DNA of 64,000 nt, taken from assembly GCA_017472085.1 (NCBI GenBank), contig JAFUQZ010000062.1, positions 1 to 64,000 on the forward strand. Reading direction: 5' to 3'. The position numbers were made by a program, and so were the translations under genes. This DNA comes from Akkermansia sp. (GTDB lineage: Bacteria; Verrucomicrobiota; Verrucomicrobiia; Verrucomicrobiales; Akkermansiaceae). Below, one piece after another: positions 43,180 to 53,516 of this stretch (position 1 is its first letter; each line of letters starts with the position of its first letter). Below the pieces are notes generated by a model. The model ran no database searches, had not been told where the DNA came from, and saw only the letters and a program-made list of their open reading frames with translations.

Positions 43180-43998
43180 ATGAAACGCGAATGGATAACG
43201 ATTCAGGAATACAAGGATATTCTCTTCGAACAATATGGCGGCATTGCCCGCATCACCATCAACCGCGAACGCTACCGCAACGCTTTCACCCCCCTCACCA
43301 CGGCAGAGATGAGTGATGCGCTCCGCCTTTGCCGCGAGATGCAGGATGTCTCCGTGGTGGTGCTGACCGGGGCTGGCAAGGTCGCATTCTGCGCCGGGGG
43401 AGACATGAACGTGAAAGGCCACGGCGGTTATCTGGATGAATCCGGCATTCCTCGGCTCTCTGTACTGGATGTGCAAAAGCAGATTCGATCCCTGCCCAAG
43501 CCGGTAATTGCTGCCGTGAACGGCTTTGCCATCGGCGGCGGCCATGTGCTGCATGTGGTCTGCGACCTCTCCATTGCCTCGGAAAATGCCATCTTCGGCC
43601 AGACCGGGCCGCGTGTGGGCAGCTTCGATGCCGGATTCGGCTCTTCCTACATGGCGCGTTGCATCGGGCAGAAGAAAACACGAGAAATCTGGTTTCTCTG
43701 CCGCAAGTACAATGCGCAGGAAGCGCTGGAGATGGGGCTGGTGAACAAGGTCGTGCCACAGGAGCAGCTGGAGGACGAGTATGTGCAGTGGGCAGAGGAA
43801 ATGATGCAGCATTCCCCCATTGCCCTGCGACTCATCAAGGCAGGGCTCAATGCTGAGCTGGACGGCCAGGCCGGCATTCAGGAATTGGCCGGGGACGCCA
43901 CTATGCTCTTCTATATGTGTGATGAGGCTCACGAGGGCTCACGCGCGTTCCTGGAAAAACGCAAGCCCGATTTCTCGAAATTCCCCAAAATGCCCTGA
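43180..43998 (+). CDS. menB: 1,4-dihydroxy-2-naphthoyl-CoA synthase
   Basis: A 272-residue crotonase-fold enzyme. It cyclises o-succinylbenzoyl-CoA to the naphthoquinol ring. The oxyanion-hole block [15 protein letters not shown], the [17 protein letters not shown] helix and the MenB-specific [18 protein letters not shown] carry the expected active-site residues, and the C terminus [12 protein letters not shown] is characteristic. Gene order D-B-C is compact; the next start shares one base with this stop. Confidence 0.95.
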   Translation: MKREWITIQEYKDILFEQYGGIARITINRERYRNAFTPLTTAEMSDALRLCREMQDVSVVVLTGAGKVAFCAGGDMNVKGHGGYLDESGIPRLSVLDVQKQIRSLPKPVIAAVNGFAIGGGHVLHVVCDLSIASENAIFGQTGPRVGSFDAGFGSSYMARCIGQKKTREIWFLCRKYNAQEALEMGLVNKVVPQEQLEDEYVQWAEEMMQHSPIALRLIKAGLNAELDGQAGIQELAGDATMLFYMCDEAHEGSRAFLEKRKPDFSKFPKMP

Positions 43999-44984
43999 TG
44001 CGGATTCAATGGCAGAAGCGGGTGCTGCATTTCCGCCGTCCGGCCGCGACCTCTCGTGGCGCACTCACAGAGCGTACCTCCTTCGTGATTGAAGTTCGCA
44101 CGGAACACGGATGCGGCTATGGTGAGTGCTGCACCATGCCCGGTCTGTTGCCCGCCCCCACGGATGCTGAACTGAACCATTGGTGCAGGGAGACAGAGAA
44201 ATGGGGCGGCATACCCACCGGGCAGCGCATTCCTTCCCCCATCCGTTTCGGGCTGGAATGTGCTCTGCAGGAAGCGCAACACCCCGGACTTCCCCGCTGG
44301 GACACGACCTTTTCGCGGGGGGAAACGGGTATCGCCATTCACCACCTCATCTGGATGGATACGACCGACCGTATGCTGGCTGCCATGAACGATGGGATTC
44401 AGCGCGGGTTCACCTGTCTGAAGCTGAAGGTGGGAGCCCTGCCCTTTGATGAAGAAATCCGAATGCTGAGGGAGGCACATGCCGCCTTTCCGCAAGCAGA
44501 AATCCGAGTGGATGCCAACGGAGCATTTTCTCCCGCAGAAGCGTTCGTCAAACTGGAATCTCTCGCCGCAGCCGGAGTCAGCAGCATCGAGCAACCCATT
44601 CGCCCCGGGCAATGGCAGGTAATGCGGGAACTCTGCCGCAATATCCCCCTGCCCATTGCTCTGGATGAAGAACTGATAACGGCACACAATGCCGCAGAAC
44701 AACTGCTGGACAGCATCATGCCGCAAGCGCTCGTCATCAAGCCCTCTCTGCACGGGGGACTGGCCGCTGCCGAATCTCTGGTCGGACTGGCAGAGCAGCG
44801 CGGCATACGCTGGTGGATTAATTCTGCGCTGGAAAGTCACATAGGGCTTACCGCTCTGGCTGAATGGTGCGGGCTCCATGCCCCCGCAACCCTCCACGGG
44901 CTCGGCACAGGTCGCTTATTCACCGATGATTCTCCCGGAAAGGTACATTTGCGAAATACACAGTTACACTATTGTGCTCCCTGA
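43998..44984 (+). CDS. menC: o-Succinylbenzoate synthase
   Basis: A 328-residue enolase-superfamily enzyme that dehydrates the MenD/MenH product to o-succinylbenzoate. The catalytic KxK pair is in CLKLKVG (about residues 139-141), metal ligands in RVDANGAF, SIEQPI and ALDEEL, and the second catalytic Lys in VIKPSL. The N-terminal capping domain has RGALTERTSFVIEV. The start overlaps the menB stop by one base. With menD and menB it covers three steps; menE, menF, menA and menH are not in the window. Confidence 0.88.
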   Translation: MRIQWQKRVLHFRRPAATSRGALTERTSFVIEVRTEHGCGYGECCTMPGLLPAPTDAELNHWCRETEKWGGIPTGQRIPSPIRFGLECALQEAQHPGLPRWDTTFSRGETGIAIHHLIWMDTTDRMLAAMNDGIQRGFTCLKLKVGALPFDEEIRMLREAHAAFPQAEIRVDANGAFSPAEAFVKLESLAAAGVSSIEQPIRPGQWQVMRELCRNIPLPIALDEELITAHNAAEQLLDSIMPQALVIKPSLHGGLAAAESLVGLAEQRGIRWWINSALESHIGLTALAEWCGLHAPATLHGLGTGRLFTDDSPGKVHLRNTQLHYCAP

Positions 44985-45015
44985 ATAACCGGGAATCCCC
45001 TCCAAAGTTTATGCA

Positions 45016-46863
45016 TCAGGCTTTGCGGCGGCGCAGGAAGCGGTTGGTGATGGCGTTGATTTCCGGCACGCGGAACAACAGACAGCCTATGCCGTATACC
45101 CCCGCCCCGGCGATGCCGCCTATTGCCATAGAGCCCAGCCGCTCAAGGAAGGTCCACGAGGTAAACCCGCCGAACAGGAAATATCTGGCAGCATAACATC
45201 CCGCGCCGAGCAGAAGCCCCGCACAAAGAATGCGAATCAGACCGGGCAACAGCACGCGACGGCAGGCCATCGTGCCCAGCAGGTGGCGCAGATAGAGGAA
45301 GTAAAACAGAAAATTGAGGGTTGTGACAACGGACGTGGTCAGCGCCAGATATTGTACCGGCATGCGGAATACCATGACAAAGAGATAATTGAGCGTGACG
45401 GATATGGACGCCGCAAACAACGCCAGCCAGGCCGGAGCCCAGGGCTTTTCCAGCGCCAGGAATACCGGTTGCAGAACTTTCATTCCGGCATAGCTCAATA
45501 ACCCCAACGAATAGGCTGAGAGAACAGAGCCGGTCAGCGCTGAGGCAGCTGCGTCAAAACGCCCCCGCTGGAAGAATACACTCACTATTTCCTCGCCCCA
45601 AAGGCTGAGGAAAATGGCTGACGGAACGGCAAACAGCGCCACAAACCGGAGAGCTTTGGCGAGGTGTTCTGCAATCTCTCTGCCGGAATCGCCCGTTGTC
45701 AGCGTCATGCGGGAGACCGAGGGCAGCACAACCATGCCCATGGCCACACCGAAGAGCGCCACCGGAAGCTGCCAGAGATGGAAAGCGCCGGAGAGCGCGG
45801 TGACCGAGCCGGGTTGCAGGTAGAGAGCAAAAGAGGTGTTGATGAAAATGTTGGTCTGGGTGATGCCGGCGGCAATGACTCCCGGCAGCATCAACATCCA
45901 TACCTTGCGGGAATGCTCATCTGTAAAGCACAGTCGTCCTGCTCGTCGGCTCAAACCAATATCCCATTGCGCGCGGAACCCTTTCTGCTTCAATTTCGGC
46001 AACTGTACCAGAACCTGGGCCAGACCGCCCAGTACGACAGCCCCGGCGAACCCATACAAGGCCTCCGGCCCGAATGCAGGGTCAATGACCCAACCGATGG
46101 CAACACCTGCACCCACAGTTGTGAGATTGAAGGCCGCGCTGGCCAGATTCGGCAGACCGAATACGCCAAACACATTGAGTGCGCCCATGCAGAGCGCGGA
46201 AACGGAAGCCAGCAGGATGAACGGCCATATCATGCGGCAGAGGTCAGTCGCCAGAGCCATGTAGCTGCGCGGGGCAACGGACAGGCCGTTTGTATCGCTC
46301 GCGGACGCGTGTACGGTCGCATCGTTGAGCTCTTTCTCCTCCCCCGGGCGGAGTTGCTCTGCGGTTTTCAGTCTGATGCAGCTCTGCGAATCAAGCCAGC
46401 CCGGGATGGACGGTGCCAGGAATACGGCTTCTTTCAGACCATCGGCATTCGTCCGCAATTCACGGAACGTGGTAGTTGCCACATTGCCCTGCTCCACAAC
46501 GACTCGGGCGCTTTCCGGGTAGAGAGCCTGCATGAATGTGCCTGCCAGCAGAATACCGGCAGAGACAATAATCAGCATCAGCGATATCAGCTGGGAGCAG
46601 ACGCGGTTAGCCAGTTTCCAGGCAGCAGCGGCGCCGTCCTGCTTCTCCACCTTGCTCATCACGCTGGTGAAGCTCTGGGAAAGCGCGCCCTCCGCAAACA
46701 TGTCGCGCAGCATGTTGGGCACGCGGAATGCCGTCAGAAAGGCATCCAGCGCTCCCGTGGCGCCAAAGAGCGATGTAAACACCACCTCACGCAACAGGCC
46801 GGTGAAGCGACAGCAGAAGATAGCCGCCGTGGCTATCATGCTCTTCTTCTGCATGGACGACAT
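45016..46863 (-). CDS. murJ: Lipid II flippase MurJ
   Basis: A 615-residue multi-pass inner-membrane protein of the MVF/MurJ family, which flips the peptidoglycan precursor lipid II. The N terminus has the conserved GLLREVVFTSLFGATGALDAFLTAFRVPNMLRDMFAEGALSQSF blocks (read in two parts). About fourteen hydrophobic segments are visible. An extra hydrophilic loop of about 75 residues (residues 150-225) between early helices is longer than in E. coli. The start MSSMQKKSM at 46863 is chosen; the longer reading to 47013 runs inside the preceding gene. Last gene of the hom-lysC operon. Confidence 0.9.
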   Translation of the reverse strand: MSSMQKKSMIATAAIFCCRFTGLLREVVFTSLFGATGALDAFLTAFRVPNMLRDMFAEGALSQSFTSVMSKVEKQDGAAAAWKLANRVCSQLISLMLIIVSAGILLAGTFMQALYPESARVVVEQGNVATTTFRELRTNADGLKEAVFLAPSIPGWLDSQSCIRLKTAEQLRPGEEKELNDATVHASASDTNGLSVAPRSYMALATDLCRMIWPFILLASVSALCMGALNVFGVFGLPNLASAAFNLTTVGAGVAIGWVIDPAFGPEALYGFAGAVVLGGLAQVLVQLPKLKQKGFRAQWDIGLSRRAGRLCFTDEHSRKVWMLMLPGVIAAGITQTNIFINTSFALYLQPGSVTALSGAFHLWQLPVALFGVAMGMVVLPSVSRMTLTTGDSGREIAEHLAKALRFVALFAVPSAIFLSLWGEEIVSVFFQRGRFDAAASALTGSVLSAYSLGLLSYAGMKVLQPVFLALEKPWAPAWLALFAASISVTLNYLFVMVFRMPVQYLALTTSVVTTLNFLFYFLYLRHLLGTMACRRVLLPGLIRILCAGLLLGAGCYAARYFLFGGFTSWTFLERLGSMAIGGIAGAGVYGIGCLLFRVPEINAITNRFLRRRKA

Positions 46864-46879
46864 AGGCGCAGCGGATGTA

Positions 46880-48511
46880 TCAGCGTTTCTTTTCCGGGAT
46901 GCTCTCCTTGATGGAGCGGGCCAGGGCCTTGGCCGTGGTCTTGTCTCCCACCAACAGGCAGCTGCGGGCAAACTCGCGCACAATGCTCTTGTAAAGCGCC
47001 GGGGCAGCCTCATTCAACCTGGCTCTGTCCTCCTCCGACATCTGATCCACCTCACGCTTGAGGTCTCTCAGTTTGCGAATTGCCGTGGTGTCCAGCATCG
47101 CCTTGCGCTGCACCAGGGCTAAATCCAGGCGCGCCTGGAGCGCTTTTCCGTCAGATAATACGGGATGGGCGGCTGCAATCATACGCGTGGACTGCTCAAT
47201 CCATTTGGCAGCATTCGTATAATCTTCTTTCCGGAGATACCATGCAGAGAGCTCGTTGATGATTTCGGCTTTGCGTTCATTGTCTGCCGGGGATGTCTTA
47301 TCCTGCATCATGTTCCAGCACTGCATGAGCAGTTCCATCTTTTCCTCACCCTCTGCGTGTTTTGCCATGAAAGTGATACAGCGCAGGATTTCCGAGTTGT
47401 CTTTCTCATGCTCCAGCAGGTAGCGGCAATCCTGCATGGCTTCTGCCACCGCACCGCGCGCCTCGTTGGCACGGGAGGCCAGCCGCCGCAACTTTACCTG
47501 CAACTCGGGCGTCATTTCGCCGTAGCCTTCGGCAAAGGCTGCTGCCAGAGAGAGAGCCTGAGCGCAGCCTGCATAGTCCTGCAGGCGATAGCGGATTTCT
47601 CCCAGAAGGGTATAACAGACAGGGAGCCGGTGCTCCTTGTCCGGGTACTCCAGCATGGAATCACGGCAGCGCAACAGCTTTTCCTCTATCTCCTTGAGAG
47701 AATTCATCGGAATGTTGGGATTATCCCGCAGAGCGTTGGAAACCTCCTTGAGCATCAGCTGTGATGTAGCCGGACAGAGCGGCCATTTGGCCTGCTCCAG
47801 GATGTTCCGCACATTTTGCAGTACCGGCTCGGGCACGCCGCATATATTCGCACGTTTCATCTGCAAATCGGCGGCTTCTGTGGCAAGAGACGGCTCGGAA
47901 AGTCGCACCATGATGGCCGGAGCATCCAGACGGGTGATGGCATGCACGGCATCATCGTTGCGTTTCATGCGGATGCAGGTGTCGGCATAGCGGCGGATAG
48001 AGCGCAGCAGCAGTCTGGTCTGATCCGGTGCATTCATGAGCTTGTTCTGCAGCTGGCCGTCCAGCCGCAGTTGCAGGTCGTAATCCTCATGTTCCAACGC
48101 GGCCTGGGCCAGCCTGTCCAGGCCTTCCACGGGAGCGAGCGATTCCACCTCCGGCAGAATGCGGACAGCCTCTTCCCATTGACCTTTATCCACCAGCCGC
48201 GACATCAGAAACCAACGGAACTGTCGCCGTGTGTCCACATTTTCAATCCATCCGAGGCGGGTTGCAGAGTTTTCCGCCAGTTCCAGCAGTCGGGCCTTGT
48301 CGCCGGATAAATCACCCAGCAGGCGGTTGAGATTATCATTGGCTTCCTTATTGCTGTGAACAGTGATGGTCTGTCCCTTGAAATAGCGGAGAATGTCTTC
48401 CCCTTTGTAAAAGAGACCGCCGATGGCAAGAGCTGCCACCGTAATGCCGATGGCAACGGCCGGCAGGGTGTGATTGCCCTGTTTGCGGTTTTTGCGATAG
48501 CGTCGTTGCAT
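46880..48511 (-). CDS. Membrane-anchored TPR-like protein 2
   Basis: A 543-residue protein with a short basic N terminus, one membrane segment (LPAVAIGITVAALAIGGLF) and a long helical periplasmic region with TPR-like pairs (for example YTNAAKWIEQSTRMIAAAHP). No enzymatic motif. Its layout matches the preceding gene product. Placement just before murJ suggests a link with envelope assembly, but this is only context. Confidence 0.6.
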   Translation of the reverse strand: MQRRYRKNRKQGNHTLPAVAIGITVAALAIGGLFYKGEDILRYFKGQTITVHSNKEANDNLNRLLGDLSGDKARLLELAENSATRLGWIENVDTRRQFRWFLMSRLVDKGQWEEAVRILPEVESLAPVEGLDRLAQAALEHEDYDLQLRLDGQLQNKLMNAPDQTRLLLRSIRRYADTCIRMKRNDDAVHAITRLDAPAIMVRLSEPSLATEAADLQMKRANICGVPEPVLQNVRNILEQAKWPLCPATSQLMLKEVSNALRDNPNIPMNSLKEIEEKLLRCRDSMLEYPDKEHRLPVCYTLLGEIRYRLQDYAGCAQALSLAAAFAEGYGEMTPELQVKLRRLASRANEARGAVAEAMQDCRYLLEHEKDNSEILRCITFMAKHAEGEEKMELLMQCWNMMQDKTSPADNERKAEIINELSAWYLRKEDYTNAAKWIEQSTRMIAAAHPVLSDGKALQARLDLALVQRKAMLDTTAIRKLRDLKREVDQMSEEDRARLNEAAPALYKSIVREFARSCLLVGDKTTAKALARSIKESIPEKKR

Positions 48512-48535
48512 GAAGTGATACGTTGTAGAAGGTGA

Positions 48536-50155
48536 TTAAGAAGAAAAATCGGCAGTAAAGTCCGGGTCGGTCTGATGGAGTCTGCTCCTGCAATCCTGCA
48601 TGCGCCGGGTGGCTTCTTCCCTCTGCTCCGGCTTATCTGCCAGCAAAGGTAATACTTTTTCCCATGCAGCAAGCGCGGCTTCCCATTTCTCCGCGCGGAA
48701 CAGAGCGTGAGCGTGGCCGAGGAGTGCCATGCGTCGGTTTTCGGCAACTTCCGGGGCATCTCCCTGCAACCATTCCGCCGCTTTGGCAAACAATTCAGCC
48801 GCCTGTTCCGGCATATTGACCGCATCGCGGGCGTGAGCATGCAGCAGAGCCAACCGCCCCAATGACGCGGTATCGGATGCAAAATGCTTCAATCGCAGCT
48901 GCAAGCAGTCGGAAAAGTGGCGGGAGGCATCTTCGCCCCGCTGATTATCCAGATAACAGCGCCCGACACCCTCCTGGGCCTGAACGGCCACAGCAGGCAG
49001 CGGTGCATTGTTCAGCGCACGGGAAAAACACTCCAGAGCAGTCTGCCTGTCATCCTGCAGAAAAGCCAGCCAGCCTTTCTGCACAAAGAGACAGTTCCAG
49101 AAAGGCTCATCAGCGGCCACCCGCCCGGTTGCTGCGCCTTCTGCCCTGTTCAGCAGCGCCAGAGCAGCAGCGGAATCTCCTTTGTTCTGGGCCAGTGTTG
49201 CCAGATGACGGAGGGCCAGCAGGCGGCAGAGGGTGTCCTGTAGGGAAAGTCCCAGGCGGGCTTCTCCCTGCAACAGTATTTGTTCTGCCTGTTCGGGGTG
49301 GCCGGTTTCCATGGAGGCAAGCCCGAAACAAACCATAGCCGCAGGCGGCACATTCCCGGTATCTCCGGGCAGGAGTTTCAGAAGGGATGCAAAGCATTTG
49401 CCGGCCTCCTCATCACGTCCCAGGAGGCGGAGTCTCTCCCCCTCATGGGCCAGAATCATGGCACGCACCGTCAGGGACTCATCACCCAGCACTTCAGCCT
49501 CGCGCAGCAGGGCATTCAGCTCGCCGTTCACCTTCTCACCGGCAGCCCCGGCGCTCAGACAAACGGCTGCCACCCCTTCAAGCGCCTGTGCATATTCGCG
49601 GGGCAGCGAACACATCTTCGCCATGTCGGCTGTTTTGCGATACCATTGTTTGGCTTCGCCGGGCTCTCCGGCATTGAGAAGGCTTTCGGCGACAGTGCCG
49701 GAGCGACGGCACCAAATCGGTTCCGTCGGCACATCTCCGAAGAGCTTTTGTAAGAGCGGTATGGCTTTCTCCGTGTGTTTCCGCTGCAACAGGACACACC
49801 CCAGCATCCATTCAGCCTCCTTTCGAACCACGGAATCGTTTATCCAGGCAAAGGACTTCTCTGTGTCCTCTGCCAGTCGCAACAACTGTGTATCGTCGGC
49901 TGATGCAGATTGCAACAAATGAGCAATCCCCTGCACCGCAGCCGCATTGATGGCAGACTCCACCTGTCCGGATGAGATGCCGGACTCATAGCCCTGGCGA
50001 TATCCGAGGGCGTATGTGGCATAGCCGGACCCCAGAACCAGCATGGCAGCCAGTCCCAGCCCCACGTATTTGACGAAAGGACGGTACTCCAGCTCCACAT
50101 CCTCTTCCTCAATGTCAGAAGCGGGAGCTTGTGCAGGCTTTTGTGCGTCGCTCAT
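48536..50155 (-). CDS. Membrane-anchored TPR-like protein 1
   Basis: A 539-residue protein. An acidic N terminus (SDIEEEDVELEYRPF) precedes one membrane segment (VGLGLAAMLVLGSGYATYAL). The rest is helical repeats with TPR spacing (AKQWYRKTADMAKMC, then ALECFSRALNNAPLPAVA and others). It resembles TPR scaffolds and has no catalytic signature. It starts 12 bases after the lysC stop, and the second TPR-like protein follows 25 bases later. Confidence 0.65.
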   Translation of the reverse strand: MSDAQKPAQAPASDIEEEDVELEYRPFVKYVGLGLAAMLVLGSGYATYALGYRQGYESGISSGQVESAINAAAVQGIAHLLQSASADDTQLLRLAEDTEKSFAWINDSVVRKEAEWMLGCVLLQRKHTEKAIPLLQKLFGDVPTEPIWCRRSGTVAESLLNAGEPGEAKQWYRKTADMAKMCSLPREYAQALEGVAAVCLSAGAAGEKVNGELNALLREAEVLGDESLTVRAMILAHEGERLRLLGRDEEAGKCFASLLKLLPGDTGNVPPAAMVCFGLASMETGHPEQAEQILLQGEARLGLSLQDTLCRLLALRHLATLAQNKGDSAAALALLNRAEGAATGRVAADEPFWNCLFVQKGWLAFLQDDRQTALECFSRALNNAPLPAVAVQAQEGVGRCYLDNQRGEDASRHFSDCLQLRLKHFASDTASLGRLALLHAHARDAVNMPEQAAELFAKAAEWLQGDAPEVAENRRMALLGHAHALFRAEKWEAALAAWEKVLPLLADKPEQREEATRRMQDCRSRLHQTDPDFTADFSS

Positions 50156-50166
50156 CTATGCCAGCT

Positions 50167-51396
50167 TCAGGCGTTCACCTGGTCCAGATTGAATGCGGAG
50201 TGCACCACTCGGGCGGCCTGTTCGATATCGCCCGCTTCCACCGTGGTGGAAATGCGGATTTCCGATGTGGCAATCATGCCCGTGGCGATACCGGCATCTG
50301 CCAGAGCGCGGAACATCGTGGCGGCCACACCGGCGTTGGACCGCATACCCACACCCACCACGGTCAGCTTGGCCAGACCTGCTTCCGTCTCCAGACGAGC
50401 CTTGGCCCCCAGCTGCGGCAGCACTTTCTTGAGCGCCGCCTGGGCAGAACCGAGGTCGTTCATGTTCATGGTGAATGACTGACGGGCCACGCCGTCATTG
50501 GCGGTGTTGGCCACAATCATATCGATATTGACCTCCGCCTCAGCCAGAGCGGCCAGAATGATGGAAGTATATGCCACGGGGGCGGTGATGCCCGAGACAG
50601 TGACGCGGGCCTGGTTGCGTTCGATGGAGACGCCGCGCACGGCGATGGACTCCATAGCAGAATTTTCTTCTTGCACGATAGTACCGGGGTTATTGTTCAT
50701 GGAATTGCGAACTTCGAACACGACGCCGAATTTCTTGGCGAACTCGACAGAACGTGCCTGCATCACTTTGGAACCGCTGGAAGCCATTTCCAGCATTTCC
50801 TCATAGGAAAGTACGGAGATTTTGCGGGCTTCTTTCACCACTCGCGGGTCACAGGTGTAGACGCCGTCCACATCTGTGTAAATCTGGCAAAGATCGGCCT
50901 TGACCGCAGCGGCCATGGCTATGGCCGACAGGTCGGAGCCGCCGCGTCCGAGGGTGAAGATTGTGCCGTCGTCCTTGTTCACGCCCTGGAAACCGGCGCA
51001 GACAACGATATAGTCATCATTGAGCGCCTGAATGACGCTCTTGGGGTCGATGTTGGCGATGCGTCCGCGGGTATGTGAGCCGTAGGCATGAACCCCGGCC
51101 TGATGCGCGGTGAAACTTCTGGCCTTGTAGCCCATATCCGTGATAGCCATGCACAGCAGAGCAATCGACTGCTGCTCACCGGTGGCCAGCAGCATGTCCA
51201 GCTCGCGCTCCGGGGGATTGTCCATCACCTGTTTTGCCAGGCCGATGAGTTTATCGGTCACGCCGCTCATGGCAGAGATGACGGCCATCACCTGATTGCC
51301 GGCGTTTTTGGTTTCAATCAGTCTGCGGGCGACATTACGGATGCGGTCGATGGTGCCGACGGAAGAACCGCCGTATTTCTGTACTATCAGGGCCAT
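50167..51396 (-). CDS. lysC: Aspartate kinase
   Basis: A 409-residue enzyme that phosphorylates aspartate, opening the Lys/Thr/Met pathway. The N-terminal kinase domain has VQKYGGSSVGT (residues 4-14), the FTLGRGGSDLSAIAMAAA block and TDVDGVYTCDPR. Two C-terminal ACT domains (from about residue 265) end in the GVGMRSNAGVAATMFRAL repeat; lysine and/or threonine feedback is expected from these. Length fits the monofunctional class. It starts 5 bases after the hom stop, so the two pathway enzymes are made together. Confidence 0.95.
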   Translation of the reverse strand: MALIVQKYGGSSVGTIDRIRNVARRLIETKNAGNQVMAVISAMSGVTDKLIGLAKQVMDNPPERELDMLLATGEQQSIALLCMAITDMGYKARSFTAHQAGVHAYGSHTRGRIANIDPKSVIQALNDDYIVVCAGFQGVNKDDGTIFTLGRGGSDLSAIAMAAAVKADLCQIYTDVDGVYTCDPRVVKEARKISVLSYEEMLEMASSGSKVMQARSVEFAKKFGVVFEVRNSMNNNPGTIVQEENSAMESIAVRGVSIERNQARVTVSGITAPVAYTSIILAALAEAEVNIDMIVANTANDGVARQSFTMNMNDLGSAQAALKKVLPQLGAKARLETEAGLAKLTVVGVGMRSNAGVAATMFRALADAGIATGMIATSEIRISTTVEAGDIEQAARVVHSAFNLDQVNA

Positions 51397-51401
51397 GGTC
51401 G

Positions 51402-52721
51402 TCAGTTATTGGTAAAGGTTTCAATGCGGAATACAGCCGGGTGCCGTTCGATGTACTCATGCTTGCGCAGCGCTTTGAGCGCCTTGCGGAGTCTTCCCCA
51501 CGGGCAGGAATGCAGGATGAATACCAGATTGTTGCGCGGCATGCCGTCTACCATATCGTGGGGCGTGGAGGAGGTGGCAGAGATGCCGATATCCAGCTTG
51601 GCCAGTTCGCTGGCAATCGCGGCAATCACACCGGGTCGGTCCTGCACCAGGAAACGCACATAGTACGGGGTCTCCGTCTCCTCCTGAGGCATGACTGCCA
51701 TCTTCTTGGTATAGGGAAGGAAACCTGTGTGATACTCCGGGTGGCGGCACTCGCGCATGGCCAGCACCACATCGCCTATAACGGCACTGGCAGTCGGATT
51801 CTTCCCTGCTCCGCGACCGTAGAAAACGGTTTCACCCACAATATCGCCCTTCACCGCTATGGCGTTGAACACTCCGTCCACCTTTGACAGCAGGTGGCTC
51901 TGCGGCACAAAGCTGGGCTGTACTCGCAGTTCCAGTCGGTCGCCTTCCTTGTGGTGCTTGATGACAACCAGCAGCTTGATGGTGTAGCCCAGGCGCTCGG
52001 CAAAAGCAAAATCGGTGCTGGTCACGCGCTCAATGCCATACACGGAAATCTTATCCGGCGCCAGCGGCGTGCCGTAGGCCAGCATCGCCAGAATCAGCGC
52101 TTTGTGCGCAGCATCCCAGCCGTTGATGTCCAGGGTCGGGTCGGCCTCGGCATAGCCTTTTGCCTGAGCGGCAGCCAGCGCATCCGCGTAGGAAACGCCG
52201 CCCTTTTCCATAGAGGAAAGGATGTAATTACTCGTACCGTTGATGATACCGGTAATACTTTCTACATTATTGCAGATGAGCGAGTTCTGCAAGCTCTGAA
52301 TGATGGGTATGCCACCGCCGCAGGAAGCCTCGAAATACAACGGCACCCCCTTCTCCAGAGAAATGCGGAACAACTCGCTGCCGTACTCGGCCAGCAGAGC
52401 CTTATTACCTGTCACCACCGGCTTGCCGGCCTTCAGAGCAGCTTTCACCAGCTCATAGGCAACCTTGGTCCCGCCTATCAGCTCAATGATAATGTCAATT
52501 TCCGGGTCGTTTACCAATTCCTGCCAGTCTTCCGTCAGCAGCTCGGGGGCCACTTCCACCTCTCGGGGACGGGACAAGTCACGCACGGCTATCTTTCTGA
52601 CGTTATATGCCATCTGCACACGAGCCTCAAGCAAATCATGATTCCGGCACAGCGTTTCATACACACCTGTACCCACTGTGCCAAGGCCTGCAAGCCCTAT
52701 CTGCAACGTCTGTCTGGTCAT
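51402..52721 (-). CDS. hom: Homoserine dehydrogenase
   Basis: A 439-residue NAD(P)-dependent enzyme that reduces aspartate semialdehyde to homoserine. The Rossmann motif GLAGLGTVGTGVYE is at the N terminus. The catalytic region has GGTKVAYELVKAAL, VTGNKALLAEYG, YFEASCGGGIPII and GIINGTSNYIL. A C-terminal ACT domain (about residues 355-430) suggests threonine inhibition. First gene of the operon, with its own promoter. Confidence 0.95.
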   Translation of the reverse strand: MTRQTLQIGLAGLGTVGTGVYETLCRNHDLLEARVQMAYNVRKIAVRDLSRPREVEVAPELLTEDWQELVNDPEIDIIIELIGGTKVAYELVKAALKAGKPVVTGNKALLAEYGSELFRISLEKGVPLYFEASCGGGIPIIQSLQNSLICNNVESITGIINGTSNYILSSMEKGGVSYADALAAAQAKGYAEADPTLDINGWDAAHKALILAMLAYGTPLAPDKISVYGIERVTSTDFAFAERLGYTIKLLVVIKHHKEGDRLELRVQPSFVPQSHLLSKVDGVFNAIAVKGDIVGETVFYGRGAGKNPTASAVIGDVVLAMRECRHPEYHTGFLPYTKKMAVMPQEETETPYYVRFLVQDRPGVIAAIASELAKLDIGISATSSTPHDMVDGMPRNNLVFILHSCPWGRLRKALKALRKHEYIERHPAVFRIETFTNN

Positions 52722-52732
52722 GAGCGGGCAGA

Positions 52733-52761
52733 ATTGTACACCGAATCAACATCTAACTCAA
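52733..52761 (-). promoter_or_regulatory. Predicted hom-lysC operon promoter
   Basis: On the minus strand, TTGAGT (52761-52756) and TACAAT (52738-52733) are 17 bases apart, 11 bases before the ATG. Confidence 0.6.
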
Positions 52762-52847
52762 GCCTATATTCCGTCTGTCAGCCATTTTCCTACCGGGAGG
52801 ATAAGGTACCGCCGTCCCGGGAAGAAACTACGTCAGATTTCGCAGAA

Positions 52848-53303
52848 TCAGGGCTCCAGATACAGCTTGAAATAGATTTTCCTTGCTGAGGGAGAAAATA
52901 AAACTACTCCACGCCGCTTCGTTTTCAAGATGAGCGATTTATAATCATCGCACATGACCCGGTCTTCCACCTTCGCTCCGCGGTAAGTTGCATATGTCTG
53001 AGGCGTTGCAGGCTCACCCCGCTGAGGCAGTTCCCCGGAAATAAGAGTAAAGCTTCCTTCCACACAATATTCTGCATCCTGTCGTGGTATGCTCCGGGAA
53101 TGAAGGGCATCTTCATGGGTCAGCACATCGTAAACCTGCAGCGAAACGTCGGAAATATCCGATTCTGCAACCCGAAAAAGTCTGCAAATCGTCTCTTTCT
53201 GCCGAGCATCCTCCTCAATCGCAAAAAATACAGACACTGCAGCAATCACAAATGCTATCACGATGAATATAAGCTTCTTCATTTTGCGCAGAGTGGACTT
53301 CAT
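52848..53303 (-). CDS. Small exported or membrane-anchored protein, unknown
   Basis: A 151-residue protein with an N-terminal hydrophobic segment (KKLIFIVIAFVIAAVSVFFAI) that is a signal peptide or anchor. The remainder is soluble with no known motif. A later ATG at 53282 (MKKLIF) is an equally good start. It has no close neighbour on its strand; the gap to the hom promoter is about 90 bases. The 213-base gap on its other side holds an AT-rich stretch with nothing I can name. Confidence 0.55.
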   Translation of the reverse strand: MKSTLRKMKKLIFIVIAFVIAAVSVFFAIEEDARQKETICRLFRVAESDISDVSLQVYDVLTHEDALHSRSIPRQDAEYCVEGSFTLISGELPQRGEPATPQTYATYRGAKVEDRVMCDDYKSLILKTKRRGVVLFSPSARKIYFKLYLEP

Positions 53304-53516
53304 GGTATATCAACGGCACAGAAAGTCAAGATTTATCACTATTATTCATCTCTCTGCAACCTGTTTTCCCGGCGAACGAGCATCCCTCCTGTCTGACTTC
53401 GTTGAGGAAAATAACAACCTGTACCGGAGAATCAGGAAAGAAGAGTAATTGTAACAAATGTGTTACAAGCAACTTTCGGCTTGTTTCATCACCCGTGTTG
53501 TGGCAGTCTGGGCGCG

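Noticed and set aside
45664-46911. Plus-strand frame of 415 codons over murJ
   Set aside because: Antisense shadow of a well-supported MurJ gene.
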